64,000 nt of DNA from Luidia sarsii (GCA_949987565.1 OX465111.1:3198459-3262458), one strand, 5' to 3'; positions 1-12,345 are shown, numbered from the stretch's first letter. Made by a program: numbers and translations. Notes: generated from the letters alone by a model not told the origin.

Positions 1-381
1 TTGACGCCGAACCATCTGCTTTTGTTGCGTTCAAACAACACCTTGCCAGCAGACATATTCCAGAGGAATGACCAGTACAGCCGGAAACGTTGGAGACAAA
101 TCCAATACCTTGCTGATATCTTTTGGCACAGGTGGAGCAGAGAATACCTACCAACATTGCAGCAGAGATGCAAATGGAACAATCCAGCAAGAAACGTAGA
201 GGTTGGAGATGTCGTACTCATTGCCGACAATCTACCCCGAAACCAGTGGTCCATGGGCAGAGTGGAGGAGGTCTACCCCGGAGCGGACAACCTGGTGCGT
301 ACAGCCAAGGTCAAGACAAAGGCAACCACTCTCGTGAGACCGATCCACAAGATGTGTCTTTTGGAGACGGTGACTGAGTAG
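1..381 (+). mobile_element. BEL/Pao retrotransposon, C-terminal end of pol polyprotein (partial)
   Basis: The open frame enters from the left edge and ends at a stop at 379-381. The 126 residues match the region after the integrase core of BEL/Pao polyproteins (the DUF5641-type tail): an arginine/tryptophan-rich helix (RKRWRQIQYLADIFWHRW), then a small beta-barrel segment with VGDVVLIADN and W-x-M-GRVEEVYPG, then VRPIHKMCLLE. This tail is thought to bind DNA during integration. The upstream gag, protease, RT and integrase lie outside the window, so whether the element is intact cannot be judged. A polypurine tract and LTR start follow at 1046-1058. Family assignment is by motif memory and fairly sure. 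Confidence 0.8.
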
Positions 382-1057
382 CAAGCGGAGCCATGATGGA
401 GGGATGAAGTGTGTCTGGACGTAGGAGCAGTTTGATGCAGTGTGGATGTTCATGCTGCACATACAGTCAGCAATTTGCTATTTGCCAATGGGCATATTTT
501 CAGAGGTGCGAGCCAAGCGCCGCCTCGTATTTTCTTTGGATGGAATCCTGAGCATAATCACCTACAGCATGTGAGGAGCAGACTACAAGACGTGCCTTCT
601 GGACTCAGATCAGAGAAATGAACAGTGGATACAGCATCAGAAAAGGGGAACATTCTAGAAATTCCATCACATTAAGCCTGAGCGCTCTTAATTCTATGTG
701 TGATTTTCCCTTGGTGAATGTGTATGTTCATACATCTGAGTAGACTACATAACTACATTTTGCTGAAGGTTGTTGAAAGAAGCAGACAGATGTACTAGCT
801 GGTATATAATGTTGTGTGTTCAAGATTTGTGAGAAACCTGTTAAATTGACTTGTAATGACTTTTTTCATCGCGGTTGTCTTTATTAGGGGTACATGATTG
901 ATTACAGTGTAGTGCATAATGATCTTAAAGTGACTGTCACTGACCATAATGTTTGTTTATGTTAAAGAAGTTTCAGTGTAGTTAGCAGTTATATACTTAA
1001 TAGTCTTAATGTAGTAAATGATCATATTTGTTTGAATGCTCATTTAAGGGGCCGGGA
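382..1057 (+). mobile_element. BEL/Pao 3' untranslated segment with polypurine tract
   Basis: Non-coding stretch between the pol stop and the putative LTR. It ends in the purine-rich tract at 1046-1057 (AAGGGGCCGGGA), which directly precedes TGTTGTGG. This is the expected layout of a plus-strand primer site abutting a 3' LTR. No other gene is seen here. Confidence 0.55.
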
Positions 1058-1330
1058 TGTTGTGGATAGGATGTAAAAAAGTTTGTTGAGGTCATAGGCT
1101 CTCCTCCTGTAGACACACGAGGGCGCTGTTCCGTTGACAACGGTGCAGCTCTACAGTTCAGTTATATTTCGGTTACAGCGATCTTGCTACATTGTCAAAT
1201 ACTCCACCTTGATTTCCCCCTAATGCGCCCAATGATGTAAGTGCACTTTATTTTCTTGAAGGATAATTGTTATAGAGTAAAATGAATATAATTTTCTTTA
1301 TAGTCCAGATAGAATAATAGTGAAATTTCA
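1058..1330 (+). mobile_element. Putative 3' LTR of the BEL/Pao element (right end uncertain)
   Basis: Starts with TGTTGTGGATAGG immediately after the polypurine tract, as BEL LTRs usually do (TGTT...). The 5' LTR is outside the window, so the right boundary cannot be fixed by comparison; the end given is a guess. Confidence 0.4.
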
Positions 1331-2400
1331 GTCCCTAAATTTAACCTTCCATACTTGTGGTAATGTAATTATGTCATTGTTTAACTGTGCAGCAGATATA
1401 TACATTTTGTTGTTCTGAAGAGAGCTACATGTATTTCCCAGTTTGGTAATGTACTGTTTGATCATTCTAAGAGGGGAGTACATATCATTTTTGGTTTCTT
1501 GTAACATTCTAAGCAAGTTGATTTATTTATTTGGAGACTTTAGCCACAGAAGGAGCACTTTCAGAAATACTCAACTTGGTTTGTTTTGTCTTTTGAATGT
1601 TTAATTTACAGATTGAACTCTTTGCCATCTCACAAGTAAAACCAGAATACAATATGAGTGGTGATTAGTACATAACATTTATGCGTCGGTGGAATATTTA
1701 TTGAAGTGTCCGTTACAGGTGTTGCTACTGTTGCTACTCCTGTTGCTGCGGCTACTGTTGTTGGCTTTTTGGAAAAGTGTTACTGTCTCGTCTGTTTTTT
1801 GGGGGGTTTTTTTCTTCAATTTTAGTCCTGTTCTTCCTCTTCTTCTCTTGCGATCGAGATCTAGTTGTTGTTGCTGCTGCTGTTGCTGTTATTGACGAGG
1901 ACAGTCCTTCCTATATTCGTTTTCTCAACGAAGCAAATATCTGTAAGTCCATGTTGCTTGACTTAGCAACTAATTATACATTTCAGGATCACTTTCAGCC
2001 TTGACTGGAATCCGGAATTTGTTACAAACATCGGCACTTCAAAGGCATGCAGTTTGGGATTGCCTTTCCACGCTTCCATGTCTCGCTCTGTCGCTCGACC
2101 ATGACGGACTGCAGGGGGAACTGAAAGGCCCTGGAAAAGTTGACGATATCAGCCTTAGTGCTCACTGATAAACAACTACATGCGCGTGTAATTGTGGGAA
2201 AATATGATCACCAAGGGAGGGTTTTTAGGAATTAACGTATTGTTGGATTCAATTACAAAGGACACGGGAAGGTTTGTTGGGCAATTTTTTTTTGCCCTTC
2301 AAAAGACAAGTCAACCACCGCCTTAACCCGACTGTCAGCGAAAATGATCAAATCGTTGGTAATCAAAGTTTAGAAACGATTTCTGAAAGACTTTTTGACA
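1331..2400. other. No gene seen; short GTT/GCT-rich microsatellite near 1710-1900
   Basis: AT-rich sequence with two short triplet-rich patches (TGTTGCTACTGTTGC type near 1720-1760, GTTGTTGCTGC type near 1865-1890). No splice-framed coding segment or RNA gene was recognised. Confidence 0.5.
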
Positions 2401-2424
2401 GACTGATGGATGCAAATTATCAAC

Positions 2425-2775
2425 AATTATTATCTCCGTCTCCTTCTCCTTCTTCTCCTCTTCCTCCTCTTCTTCTTTCCCTACTTCTTCTTCATCCTCT
2501 TCTTCTTCTCCTTCTTCATTCTGTTCTTCTTCTTCTCCTTCTTCATTCTGTTCTTCTTCTTCTCATTCATCCCCTTCTTTTCTTTCTTCTTCATCATCTT
2601 CATCTTCTCCCTCGTCTTCATCCTCCTTTTCTTCCTCTTCTTCTTCCTCTTCTTCTTCTCCTCCTTCTTCTTCCCTTTTTCCTCTTCTTCTTCATCATCA
2701 TATTCTTCTTCTCCTCATCCTTCTTCCTCTTCTTCATCCTCTTCTTCCTATTCCTCTTCTTCACCCCCCCCCTCT
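2425..2775. repeat. Imperfect (TTC/CTC)n pyrimidine tract
   Basis: About 350 bp of almost pure pyrimidine on the plus strand, built from TTC, CTT and CTC triplets with occasional CAT. Apparent open frames of Leu/Phe/Ser on plus and Lys/Arg/Glu on minus are artefacts of the composition. Confidence 0.9.
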
Positions 2776-2779
2776 CCTT

Positions 2780-5700
2780 CTGACGTCCATACTGCCATAA
2801 TTGGTTGGAACACAACTTGGTTGGAACACAAGTATAAGAACCGATTGAACTTAAGTCGAATCAAATTATTCAACGTCATTTTGACTCATATTCTCATGAC
2901 TCACCGCAATATCATATGCATGTATCACGCAGAGCATATTCATGTGTAGTTATACAGTGAAAGTCTCAAGGTTGGAGCGCGAGTACAAATGACTCAAAAT
3001 GTAAACATCAAAATACTTTCTACACTGAATATATTTAAGCAACGAACAGTGTAAACAATGGAAATAGTTTCACCTTTATCAACAAAACACGAACAAGTTC
3101 TCAGGGCAGTTCTAAACTATTCATCATCATTATTGCAGCGGTGATGTTTTTCAATGAAGCAAAATTCTTCCTCGTTTTTTTGATGTAAATGGTTTTTGAG
3201 ATCGCCTTGACGAATTTGGGGGAGATACAAACCAAGCTTTACGGTGACGACGTGACAGATAAATAGGATCAGCGCAAAAGAAAAAGATGAATAGAAACTA
3301 TACGACCTTGCGTTTTGGGTGAACACGTTTTCAGTTAAAAAAAACACAGAAACACAACGAATGTCTCCAGAGATACTACCCTGAAGTGGCCCCCCTCTTT
3401 ATCCCAAAACCTCCCTGGATTATCCGGCCCTCTCCCTTCCAACAAGCGATGTGTGAAACGTTACCTCATACAGGGAAGATAAATCCCTCTCTTTTGTCCT
3501 CTCCCCACCCCTCTACCCCACCACCACGAAAGAAAGTGGCCTCAGATTGGCATACCGTACAACCTCGTCCCCACCCCCTTCAGGTGAATCGAGTAGAGGC
3601 ATTATTGTCGTATGATTTATGACCAGCGAGGGGAGAGGGCTTCAAACTTGGACAGGAGTCGAGAGGGAGGGGATAACTAGGTAATTGTCAGAATCTGCAG
3701 GCTGCTTGTCACGTTCCCCGGAGTACTGAAGTGCAGGCATGCGCAACATTCTAAACAGGAATAATATACATTGTATAGATGCATAGACAGTCACACCTTA
3801 GGCGATTTCATGACAATTATTTGCTGACAGCTCGTGACCAGGTGTGCATTAACATTTTCGCACGAAAAAAGTTCGAGTATGTCAGTAATATATGTAAAAA
3901 TAGGTGTTTTTTTATATATATGGTAGACCCTAAAGGAGGCCAAGTAAAATGCCATACGTCACAACTGAATATTCATGAGTTAATCTCTAAGTTGACCGTG
4001 CCTATCAAGGTACCTATCATTAAGCTTATAGCTAGGCCTATATGATCAGCTATCTATCTTAACCATTGAACGAGTATGGAATTCAGATATAGTTCGTGAA
4101 GAACAAATGTTACAAACTGCTTACCTAGTCCTGTAAACAGACTGAGTGACAATGACATAAACGTTTAAAGTTTTTTCTTTCTTTCATGGCCCAGTCCAGT
4201 AGAGCAAAGATTCATTTTAAGAACCACACCCAGTTTCCTAAAGTCCCCGAAATCAACTCCAATACACTATAGTTATGTTGAGTCTTTCTCTCCTAGTGCA
4301 ACCGCAATCAGTCTTCCCCCCCCCCCAACTAAATCGAGAGGCAGAACACGTCACCCTTTTTCTAGGACCTGCGCGAACCTACTGTGGGTGTGTCACTGAG
4401 GCAACATGCCTGACATTGTGAAAGTGAAACTCAAGAAAGACTTCGGCTAGATGACTTTTCTAAGGGGAGGAATCGTCACTTCTCGTGTGGTTGTATTGTT
4501 GTCACGTCAAAACGACACGGTAGATTGCTATGACAAACCTAGCGTATTGGGACACTTACTACGTGACACTAGACAGTATAGACTAACATTGCTTTCACTA
4601 ACACTTAAAACAAACACGGAGGTGGTATTTGGAATGCTCATACAAAGTTGGGGTCAATGTACATGTATATATGGCGACTATTTCATCAAAGCATACGATG
4701 TTACAACAGAAGCTGCTACAAAAGCTCGTGCAGTCTCTACCACAAGTCATTCTAACTTTTAAAGTGCTACATCTGATCTGATCTGATGGAGTAGTTGTTG
4801 CCACAAAAACCTCAAGCAGTCTGCCACAAGTAAGCATAAATGCTACATCTGGTGAAGTTAATGTTGGTATGAAAGCTGCATTCTCTACTTTTAACATGGA
4901 GGATGCTTGAAGTTAGTCTTTCCAATCGTTACAACGCACCCTTTCTCATGTCGAACATCTGCTGTGGAAAGCCAACGTTTAGTTGTGGTTGTTTAAATCC
5001 CCGGATCGTGTATCAAAGTATAGCCTGCGTCAGACGGTGATACGGAATTTTCGAACTGCCCGGAAGCAACACCCTATCCCTCAAAACAAGCCACGCACGA
5101 CACCTATCCGAACACTCAGGCCGAGATGCAGAGAGAATGGCTATGCCGTTAACTCGTTTTTTTGATATTTTTAGTTAAAAGATTTCCATGAAAATACCCA
5201 GATTCAGGACTGTATATACGAACTTACCTAACACCCTTCCACTGCACGAAAAGATATCCCCGACAAACGAGTATTAAATCCCAAAGCTTCGATCGGTTCC
5301 AGATGCCAAATTGCTGAAAATAGGTCCAAGTATAAGAAAGAAAAACGGCGTCGTCATGGGAAACACCTTTCTTGGATGAACTCTCTGAGCAAGACTGCCG
5401 TCGATTGCAACACGTCGTGTGCATGTGAGGCAGTAGTTTCTCTGAAGAGATAACAAACTATACAAGGCCCTATAGGCTGTCGTCACACATAGCCCTTTAC
5501 TTCAGCAACGTGGAATATGCACTTCCCACCCCTTTTTTTCTCTCTAACAAAAGTGGTGAGTGGGCTGTGTGTTCGCAGTCCAGCACACACGCACAAAAGC
5601 CACTGCTCAGTAATACCCTCCAACTCTTCGACCGGCTCTATAGAAAACGCTGGGGCTCGTATTTACGTCTGGCTGAGATGTTGACAATGGCGGCCACTTT

Positions 5701-6235
5701 CAGAGCGCTTGGGACCAATCTGTGAGCTACTTTGGAGGCTGGGCGCCGGGATATGGGATTGCGTGGGTGCTCAGGCCCACCTAACTCCTGCCATGTCTGC
5801 TGCGTAGAGATTATTACCCCGGGTATTTTTCGTGGTCTGGACAAGTTGATAATTTCATTCAACCGATTTTTGCCCAGCAGGCAATCGGGCAAAGCGCTGA
5901 GCATGCAGTACTTATCACGTACGCCAAGCAGGACAAACCATCATGGAAGTTTAGTTCTCAACGCAAAATCATCCAGGCGTGCCAAGACATAGCCCTTTCC
6001 CTTCCTGCTAAGTCATCTCAAGTTCCTCCTTTCACCATGGAGCGATCGAGTAGAGTCCCGCTATACGTTGGCAAACATTGGCAGTCATGTCACCAATAAT
6101 TATACGCCTGACGAGCCGCAGACGATACAAACATTTTGCTGCAAGGCCCTCTCCGGGCGAAAAGTGCCACAGCAGTACAGTATACAGCTGTTGCGACCTA
6201 GCCTGGCGAAGAATGGTTGAAAAGTGGACCAGTAC
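2780..6235. other. No gene recognised
   Basis: Unique-looking sequence with short open frames only. None shows family similarity, a splice-site frame or codon bias that I could support. A poly-C run is at about 4317-4326. Confidence 0.5.
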
Positions 6236-6239
6236 GGTG

Positions 6240-7330
6240 TAGAGACACTGCCTTTGAGAAAGGTCCTGCTAGGACCCTAACATCAGCTCATACTAACTAC
6301 CTATGAGAACGGTCCTATAGGATCCAAACATCAGATCCTCTAACTGCCTTTGAGAAAGGTCCTGCTAGGATCCAAACATCAGAACCTCTAACTGCCTTTG
6401 AGAAAGGTCCTGCTAGGATCCAAACATCAGATCCTCTAACTGCCTTTGAGAAAGGTCCTGCTAGGATCCAAACATCAGAACCTCTAACTGCCTTTGAGAA
6501 AGGTCCTGCTAGGATCCAAACATCAGACTCTCTAACTGCCTTTGAGAAAGGTCCAACTATAAAATCCAAAATTAAGCCCTCTAACTGCCTTTGAGAAAGG
6601 TCCTGCTAGGATCCAAACATCAGATCCTCTAACTGCCTTTGAGAAAGGTCCTGCTAGGATCCAAACATCAGAACCTCTAACTGCCTTTGAGAAAGGTCCT
6701 GCTAGGATCCAAACATCAGATCCTCTAACTGCCTTTGAGAAAGGTCCTGCTAGGATCCAAACATCAGACTCTCTAACTGCCTTTGAGAAAGGTCCTGCTA
6801 GGATCCAAACATCAGACTCTCTAACTGCCTTTGAGAAAGGTCCAACTATAAAATCCAAAATTAAGCCCTCTAACTGCCTTTGAGAAAGGTCCTGCTAGGA
6901 TCCAAACATCAGATCCTCTAACTGCCTTTGAGAAAGGTCCTGCTAGGATCCAAACATCAGAACCTCTAACTGCCTTTGAGAAAGGTCCTGCTAGGATCCA
7001 AACATCAGATCCTCTAACTGCCTTTGAGAAAGGTCCTGCTAGGATCCAAACATCAGACTCTCTAACTGCCTTTGAGAAAGGTCCAACTATAAAATCCAAA
7101 ATTAAGCCCTCTAACTGCCTTTGAGAAAGGTCCTGCTAGGACCCAAACATCAGATCCTCTAACTGCCTTTGAGAAAGGTCCTGCTAGGCTCCAAACACCA
7201 GGTCATCTAACTGCCTTTGAGAAAGGTCCTGCTAGGATCCAAACATCACATCCTCTAACTGCCTTAGTTTGAGAAAGGTCCTGCTAGGACCCAAACATCA
7301 GGCCCTCTAAGAAAGGTCCTGCTAAGATTC
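6240..7330 (-). repeat. 48-bp satellite array with higher-order structure
   Basis: About 21 tandem copies of a 48-bp unit, consensus on plus strand ACTGCCTTTGAGAAAGG / TCCTGCTAGGATCCAAAC / ATCAGATCCTCTA. One minus-strand frame has no stops and reads a 16-residue repeat (GPFSKAVRGSDVWILA), a consequence of 48 being a multiple of 3. Diverged monomers in which GCTAGGATCCAAACATCAG is replaced by AACTATAAAATCCAAAATT recur near 6554, 6844 and 7084, about every five to six units, so the array grew by duplication of multi-monomer blocks. The core is the arm sequence of a foldback element found singly elsewhere (e.g. 8811-9154). Confidence 0.92.
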
Positions 7331-8250
7331 ATTGCACGACAAAAACAAGTATGGTCACTCGCTTTGGCGGTCACAGGGTTGCTGTATTGCACGAGCAACG
7401 ACGGCAATAACATCGCGCAGTGGAAATCATTTTTACCTTTTTAGGTCGGGGTATACAATATCTAAGGACACGGCGTTATTTCTAACAAGTTGTCAAGAAC
7501 TGAAGGCCACCGCAAATACTGAAGCCACAATTCTTGTTGTGAGTGTGGGAAAAATTGTTTTCAGCACGTTCGCTCCACGATGCCAGAACGCAGCGTGCGT
7601 TCCCTCATCTGGAAATGATTTCTTTGTAAACAATGACAGAAGATGAGTACACGCCGCTGTTCTATATCGGTTTTGAGGAGTGGCCCTTCCCTGCATATTT
7701 TGGCGGTGTGATCAGCACTGCGAATACAAAAAATACTATACATGTACCTGTGTCCTCAATATTATGTTAAAAAGGGAATGTTGTGCTGATATTAATTTCT
7801 TACGGCCCAGGCAACTATGATAGCGGGATCGTTCAGCCCGAAGAATCATGAATTATACGCTTTGTCGGCAGTGGATATTTTGTTTTTCATGGCCCCATCC
7901 CCCGAAGCCATGGTTTCTATATAGAATAGTGGGTCGGGGTTACAAAGGGTGTCTCTAAAATTTGATGACGATGATTTTTGGGGTTCAGCAGCCTCGTGTG
8001 AGTTACGCTAGTTCAGGTCGATTGCTTGTTTATTTGATTTTCATGTACTGATACATGGTAGTGGCGCATAGTCAATAGTTTTGGACGTACATTTATTAAA
8101 ATGTACAGGCATTTGGAGAGCTTTGGCATGCGTGTTCTTGGGAAGATACTGAAGATCCCGTACCCGTGATAAGATATGTAGTGAGGATGTACGCAGCAGA
8201 TCTAGAAGGAGTGAGCAGAGAGATGGTCATTGAAATCAGAGCCAAACAAA
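7331..8250. other. No gene recognised
   Basis: Intergenic sequence between the satellite and a dispersed repeat. Only short, unconvincing open frames. Confidence 0.45.
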
Positions 8251-8254
8251 ATAA

Positions 8255-8490
8255 AATCCCTTTTGTAACATCCTGCTAAAAAATGATTTGGGGAAACCTG
8301 GCTTTGACACGAGAAAAATAGAGGGAGGGGAGATGGGGGAGGAAAGAGAAGGTTGTTGCATGTCCAGCATGAAAAGCTGGTGACAAGAAAGAGGAGTCAA
8401 ACACCAGTCGGGGGTTGGAGCTCCTAGAGAAAGCAAAGCACAGACAAATTGCTGCATGAAATGATCATCGACGTCATGGGAGATCCGAGC
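8255..8490. repeat. Dispersed repeat, copy 1 (second copy in SCYL3 intron 5)
   Basis: About 230 bp resembling 30145-30380 over its full length: ACATCCTG..., GGGG(A)GAACCTAGCTTTGAC-like, GAAAGAGGAGTCAAACA, GAAAGCAAAGCACAGACAA and a CATGATCA-GACGTCA-like end occur in the same order. Nature unknown; possibly a retroelement 3' fragment. Confidence 0.6.
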
Positions 8491-8810
8491 CATGCAAATC
8501 AATAACCACGAATAACCACAATATGCCTATACCGATTAATCTGTGGAAAAGCACCTTTTCAAATGAGCACACATTTTCTGAAAGTGAAAGTAGTTGAACT
8601 TATGGAAATAATAATAAGTATACAACGGGTCACGGGACAACGTTGATAAAACCTAAGCCGAGTTTTGATTTCATTTTCATTATAAAAAATACAGAGCCAT
8701 TGCATGCAATCCCATTCCCGCTCCAAATTGTCAGTTTGTGTATTGTGAAGGACTTTATTAGAGGTAAGGTGTCTACAAGCTTTCGTATTTTGTTATGTTT
8801 ATGTTGATAT

Positions 8811-9154
8811 ACAAAAATGTTGCAAACTGCTTACTGACTAAAATTACCAAAATGCAAATCTTAAAATTTAGTGGGCCTGACGTTTCGATCCTAGCAGGAC
8901 CTTTCTCAAAGGCAGAGTCACTCTGCCTTTGAGAAAAGTCCTGCTAGGATCGAAACGTCAGGCCCACTAAATTCTAAGATGTTTATGTTGTTAGAATACC
9001 AATGCCTCTCCCCCTCCTTTATCCGTTCGTGTCTTTGTCATTCTGCCTCTGAGAAAAGTGCTACTGGGATTGAAATTGTATCAGGCCGCATATATTTATT
9101 TTTAAAGATTTGCATCATTTTAAGTCAATAAACAGTTTGCAACATTTTTTTGTA
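8811..9154. mobile_element. Foldback MITE with outer and inner inverted repeats
   Basis: The outer arms are ACAAAAATGTTGCAAACTGC (from 8811) and its complement ending at 9154, followed inward by TTACTGACTAAAAT-like sequence. Inside is a nearly perfect palindrome (8870-8985) whose half contains GGGCCTGACGTTTCGATCC and AGCAGGACCTTTCTCAAAGG. The same parts, alone or paired, recur at about 10867, 11446, 18465, 21325, 22770, 30000, 32600, 47550, 47790, 49935, 51070, 52050, 58085 and 60657-61345. There is no coding capacity, so it is a non-autonomous element. Superfamily not determined. Confidence 0.8.
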
Positions 9155-10055
9155 ACGCTGGAAGGAAGCTTGTTGGAAATTGTACTCCCCCTTCGGGCCA
9201 ATTTCATTTAAGAAACATTTATCATTAATAATTACAGTGTTTGACCCGAGTTGGGTGGCATGGCAGTATACTTTCTAGAGGGTAGATTTACTTCAACGGC
9301 GCACCTTTCTTCTCAAAATCTAAAGGCGTTTCCCCTAAACCCTCCAATAATAAGCAGATTAAGATACCAAAGCCTCTCAGCGCTTTCAATAACTCTTCGG
9401 AGGAGGGGATTAATCTCATTTTCCACGCCTAATCCGGTCAGCGCACGGATGACTAAATTCGGCCCCAAGGTGCCGAATTCGACAGAAAGGCCCAAGCGAA
9501 ACTGAACTTTAGTTAATTCCCATTTGTGCGGTGAACTTGGTGAAGCTATTGTCTTGTGTAAATTGTGCCTGTTAAGTGGACCCTATACACGCCACGAATA
9601 ATTACACAAACGCTCAAATGATTCCTTTGTTCTCTCAACAAAAGCCACTAACCACAGGCTTAGAGGTAATGATTGTCTCACTGTTAATTGTAATATTCCG
9701 CAACGTAAATAAGCAAACCAACTTTTGTAACACCCACGCTGTCGGAAATACAAGCCTTACTGAGGACTCTGCACACTGTATTCAGCCTCGGAAAAAGTTT
9801 CTTCTCCGGATCGAAACTTCGAGTCCTCCGAGCTCTTGCTAATTTGTCGGTTATTTCGACTCGGTACTCGGTAGACAATCTGCTGTTACAGTGATCTGAG
9901 AAGTCTATACGGCCACAAACATTCCAAGAAAGAGGCAACTGATTTGATGGAGTTGGAAGATCGATTAGATTTCTTCTCGAAGGCTGCCGAAAATCGATCG
10001 CCTGCCTCTGGCGGCACTGCTTAAAAAAAACCCCGAGATTAGGTCACTTACCTCA
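9155..10055. other. No gene recognised
   Basis: Unremarkable sequence with short open frames and no recognised domain or repeat. Confidence 0.4.
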
Positions 10056-10058
10056 ACT

Positions 10059-10690
10059 ATCCCCGGTAGTGCTGCTTAGCCAAGATCATCATCTTGTGGT
10101 TTATCTTGAAGTCAGGTAGCGACTAGCCAGCACACAGTCCCGAGCTATCGGTGACAGCAGACTTTGTGACATGCAAACATGACAGCGCGTAGCACGGCAT
10201 TCAATCTTGTACACGCTCCCCCGCAAAACTTTCACCCCAAAACAGACGAACTTTCGGCGGGGTTCTGGGTAGTATAGTTGGATCCCAATCCGGTGCTTGC
10301 AGACCGCTCCGTTCCGTTGAGCAGACAGCCGAAATGTGGCTCAAAAACTGCAGCAGAAGCAGGCTTAAATTGATGGCTTTTTGACGACTCCCACAGCACC
10401 GCTCAGATGTAGAAAAAGTGATGCAGCCTCCCCGCCAGTCCTCGAGAAAAGGTAATGGACCGCACTATATGACAATACGCTTGGAATGTCGCTAACCAGT
10501 TGGGTGATGACAGCACGATGACTTATCAATAATAGCCTATCGTTAATCGTTATGGCTGAGCGTTCCCAAGAGGTTCACCGACTCCATGTCCAACTTCCAC
10601 GTTTGCCCTGAGGGGGTGAGGATCCAAGCAAGATTTCAATGCGTTTCCGTTGAAGGGCGTGATTGAGTTGAAACGGCCGCCATTTCAGGA
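10059..10690 (-). promoter_or_regulatory. Possible promoter and 5' exon of an unidentified minus-strand transcript
   Basis: On the minus strand AAATGGCGGCC (about 10675-10687) is a good YY1-type start-proximal motif. Two GCATGCG palindromes resembling NRF1 sites lie just upstream (about 10714 and 10733). Downstream, a strong splice donor GAG|GTAAGTGA is present at 10058. Together these look like a CpG-type promoter with a long non-coding first exon. I could not find a following coding exon to the left, so the gene is unidentified and may be a relic. Confidence 0.3.
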
Positions 10691-11315
10691 AACTCGTTGA
10701 CTTCTTCTGTACGCATGCGTAGGAAAACTCGCGCATGCGTGCTCAACACGAGCCAAAGGCGAAGTCGACGGCTTCCCGTTTCCATGTCTTGTACATTTAT
10801 TGTCTTTCTTCCGCTCAGTCTCTGTAGTTCGACAAAATGAAGTCCTGTGGGAACACGGCTTTCGAGTAAGATCCTGCTAGGATTGAATCGTCAGCCCTGT
10901 ACATTTTTTGTTTATAGATTTGTTGCGTTTTTATCGTTTTAGTAACCACGGCAATTTGGAACATTGTCAGTAGCCCTTTCGGTTATAATCATAATAATTA
11001 TATCACTGAATATAATAGGCGAAATAATTATGAGATGAGTACTGGGGGGAAAAGCCGTGCTATTGTAGACTTGTGTAAAATTTGTAACTCTTCCAATATT
11101 TATTGTGGAATTTGCCCGGTATACGACGACTTGAGAGCGAGTCTAGGACATCCCACCACGGCCTTGGAGCTGACGACGCGGGGGCGTGTCTACTTCGCTC
11201 AGCATAAAAGGAGGCGTAAACTACCCACAATGCACCATCCAGCCATGCACGACTTAGACGCGCTGGAACGCCAGTCTAAGTGTAGTACAACAGGCCAACA
11301 CCTTACAGTGGAAGG

Positions 11316-11525
11316 TTTGCGGTGACACCATGTAATAAGTAATATACATCTCTTTTGAGATGGAGTGTGGCTCTGAAAAGGGCCGGTAACATTAGGACAG
11401 CATGTACCCTACCCGCCGTCAGTACGAGGGTATTTTAGGCTTTTGTGAAAGGTCCTGCTGGGATCGGAAAGATTTGATCAGTTGAATTTTAGTCAGTAAG
11501 CAGTTTGCACCATTTTTGTACATCT
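11316..11525. mobile_element. Half copies of two foldback families, abutting
   Basis: 11316-11440 begins GGTTTGCGGTGACACCATG and continues GGAGTGTGGCTCTGAAAAG, the left half of the hairpin family seen complete at 49018 and 57699. 11446-11525 carries GAAAGGTCCTGCTGGGATCG and then TTAGTCAGTAAGCAGTTTGC, the right half of the 8811-type MITE. Confidence 0.6.
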
Positions 11526-12011
11526 TTATATTGTAAATTATCCATTCAATCTAGGCCCTTTTGTTAATTAATCAGGTTTTGACACAACATTTCACACCTG
11601 AGATTTGACTTAAATGGGCTCTTTCAATCTCAGCTAGCCTGCCCCCCTGGCAGGATTCTGTAATCCACGACACCTGTTTTCGAGTGAACAACTTCTTGAT
11701 AACTTAGTTGTCACGGGTCGTGTGCTCACAATCAAAGCATATAATTGTATGAATAGGGCAAACTATACACATTGAGACAAGTCTTCATAGACATCTCGGC
11801 ATTCAATCACCACGCTTCAATGAGGGCACACGGAGATGGTTATTCTTCATGTTCTCTGATATTTATTTCAAACTCGAAGGGCCAATTAACTAATTGAAAC
11901 CGGTCGATGTTACGCTCTACAGAAATAAAATGACGGGGCTCACGAACAGGGAAGGGAAACCAAAGACAGAATAATGTATATTCTTGTGAAAACTAGCAAG
12001 GACGATTTTGC

Positions 12012-12100
12012 CAGGACAGGGACACGAACCCAAGACGCACCGGCGCTCCAAGTGAAATCAGAGGGGTCTTGGGTTCGAGTCCCGGTCCAGTTAAACGCTC
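12012..12100. mobile_element. Head-to-head tRNA-SINE fragments
   Basis: A minus-strand B box (GGGTTCGTGTCCC, complement near 12025) faces a plus-strand B box GGGTTCGAGTCCC near 12073, each with the adjoining GGTCCAG/CTGTCCTGG tail. They are two truncated tRNA-derived SINE ends in opposite orientation. Confidence 0.6.
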
Positions 12101-12345
12101 GTTCTATTTTTTAAGTTTTTCAATTTTCCAGGCAGCGTTCCCTTCTTCTGTTCATTTGAGACTAAAAATACCCTGCTTTCAAATTGCCGTCAAGTCGTTC
12201 TCACAAGTTCTCAGGCGCTCAGTGCTAACCTCTATTCAACTGGAAAAGAATATCGTTTCTATCCGACTTCAAGAATGGAAAGCTCATCGGCTCGTAAGCC
12301 TTTGCGCAGAAAACGTTTAGACATCGTTGGAGAGTTAAACTTTAA

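Noticed and set aside
6315..7099. Open frames encoding a repeated 16-residue peptide (GPFSKAVRGSDVWILA)
   Set aside because: The frame is open only because the satellite unit is 48 bp; there are no start context, splice sites or non-repeat domain, and the same unit occurs as non-coding MITE arms.
10835..10866. ATGAAGTCCTGTGGG as start of a gene
   Set aside because: The frame closes after about ten codons with no donor in phase; no family match.
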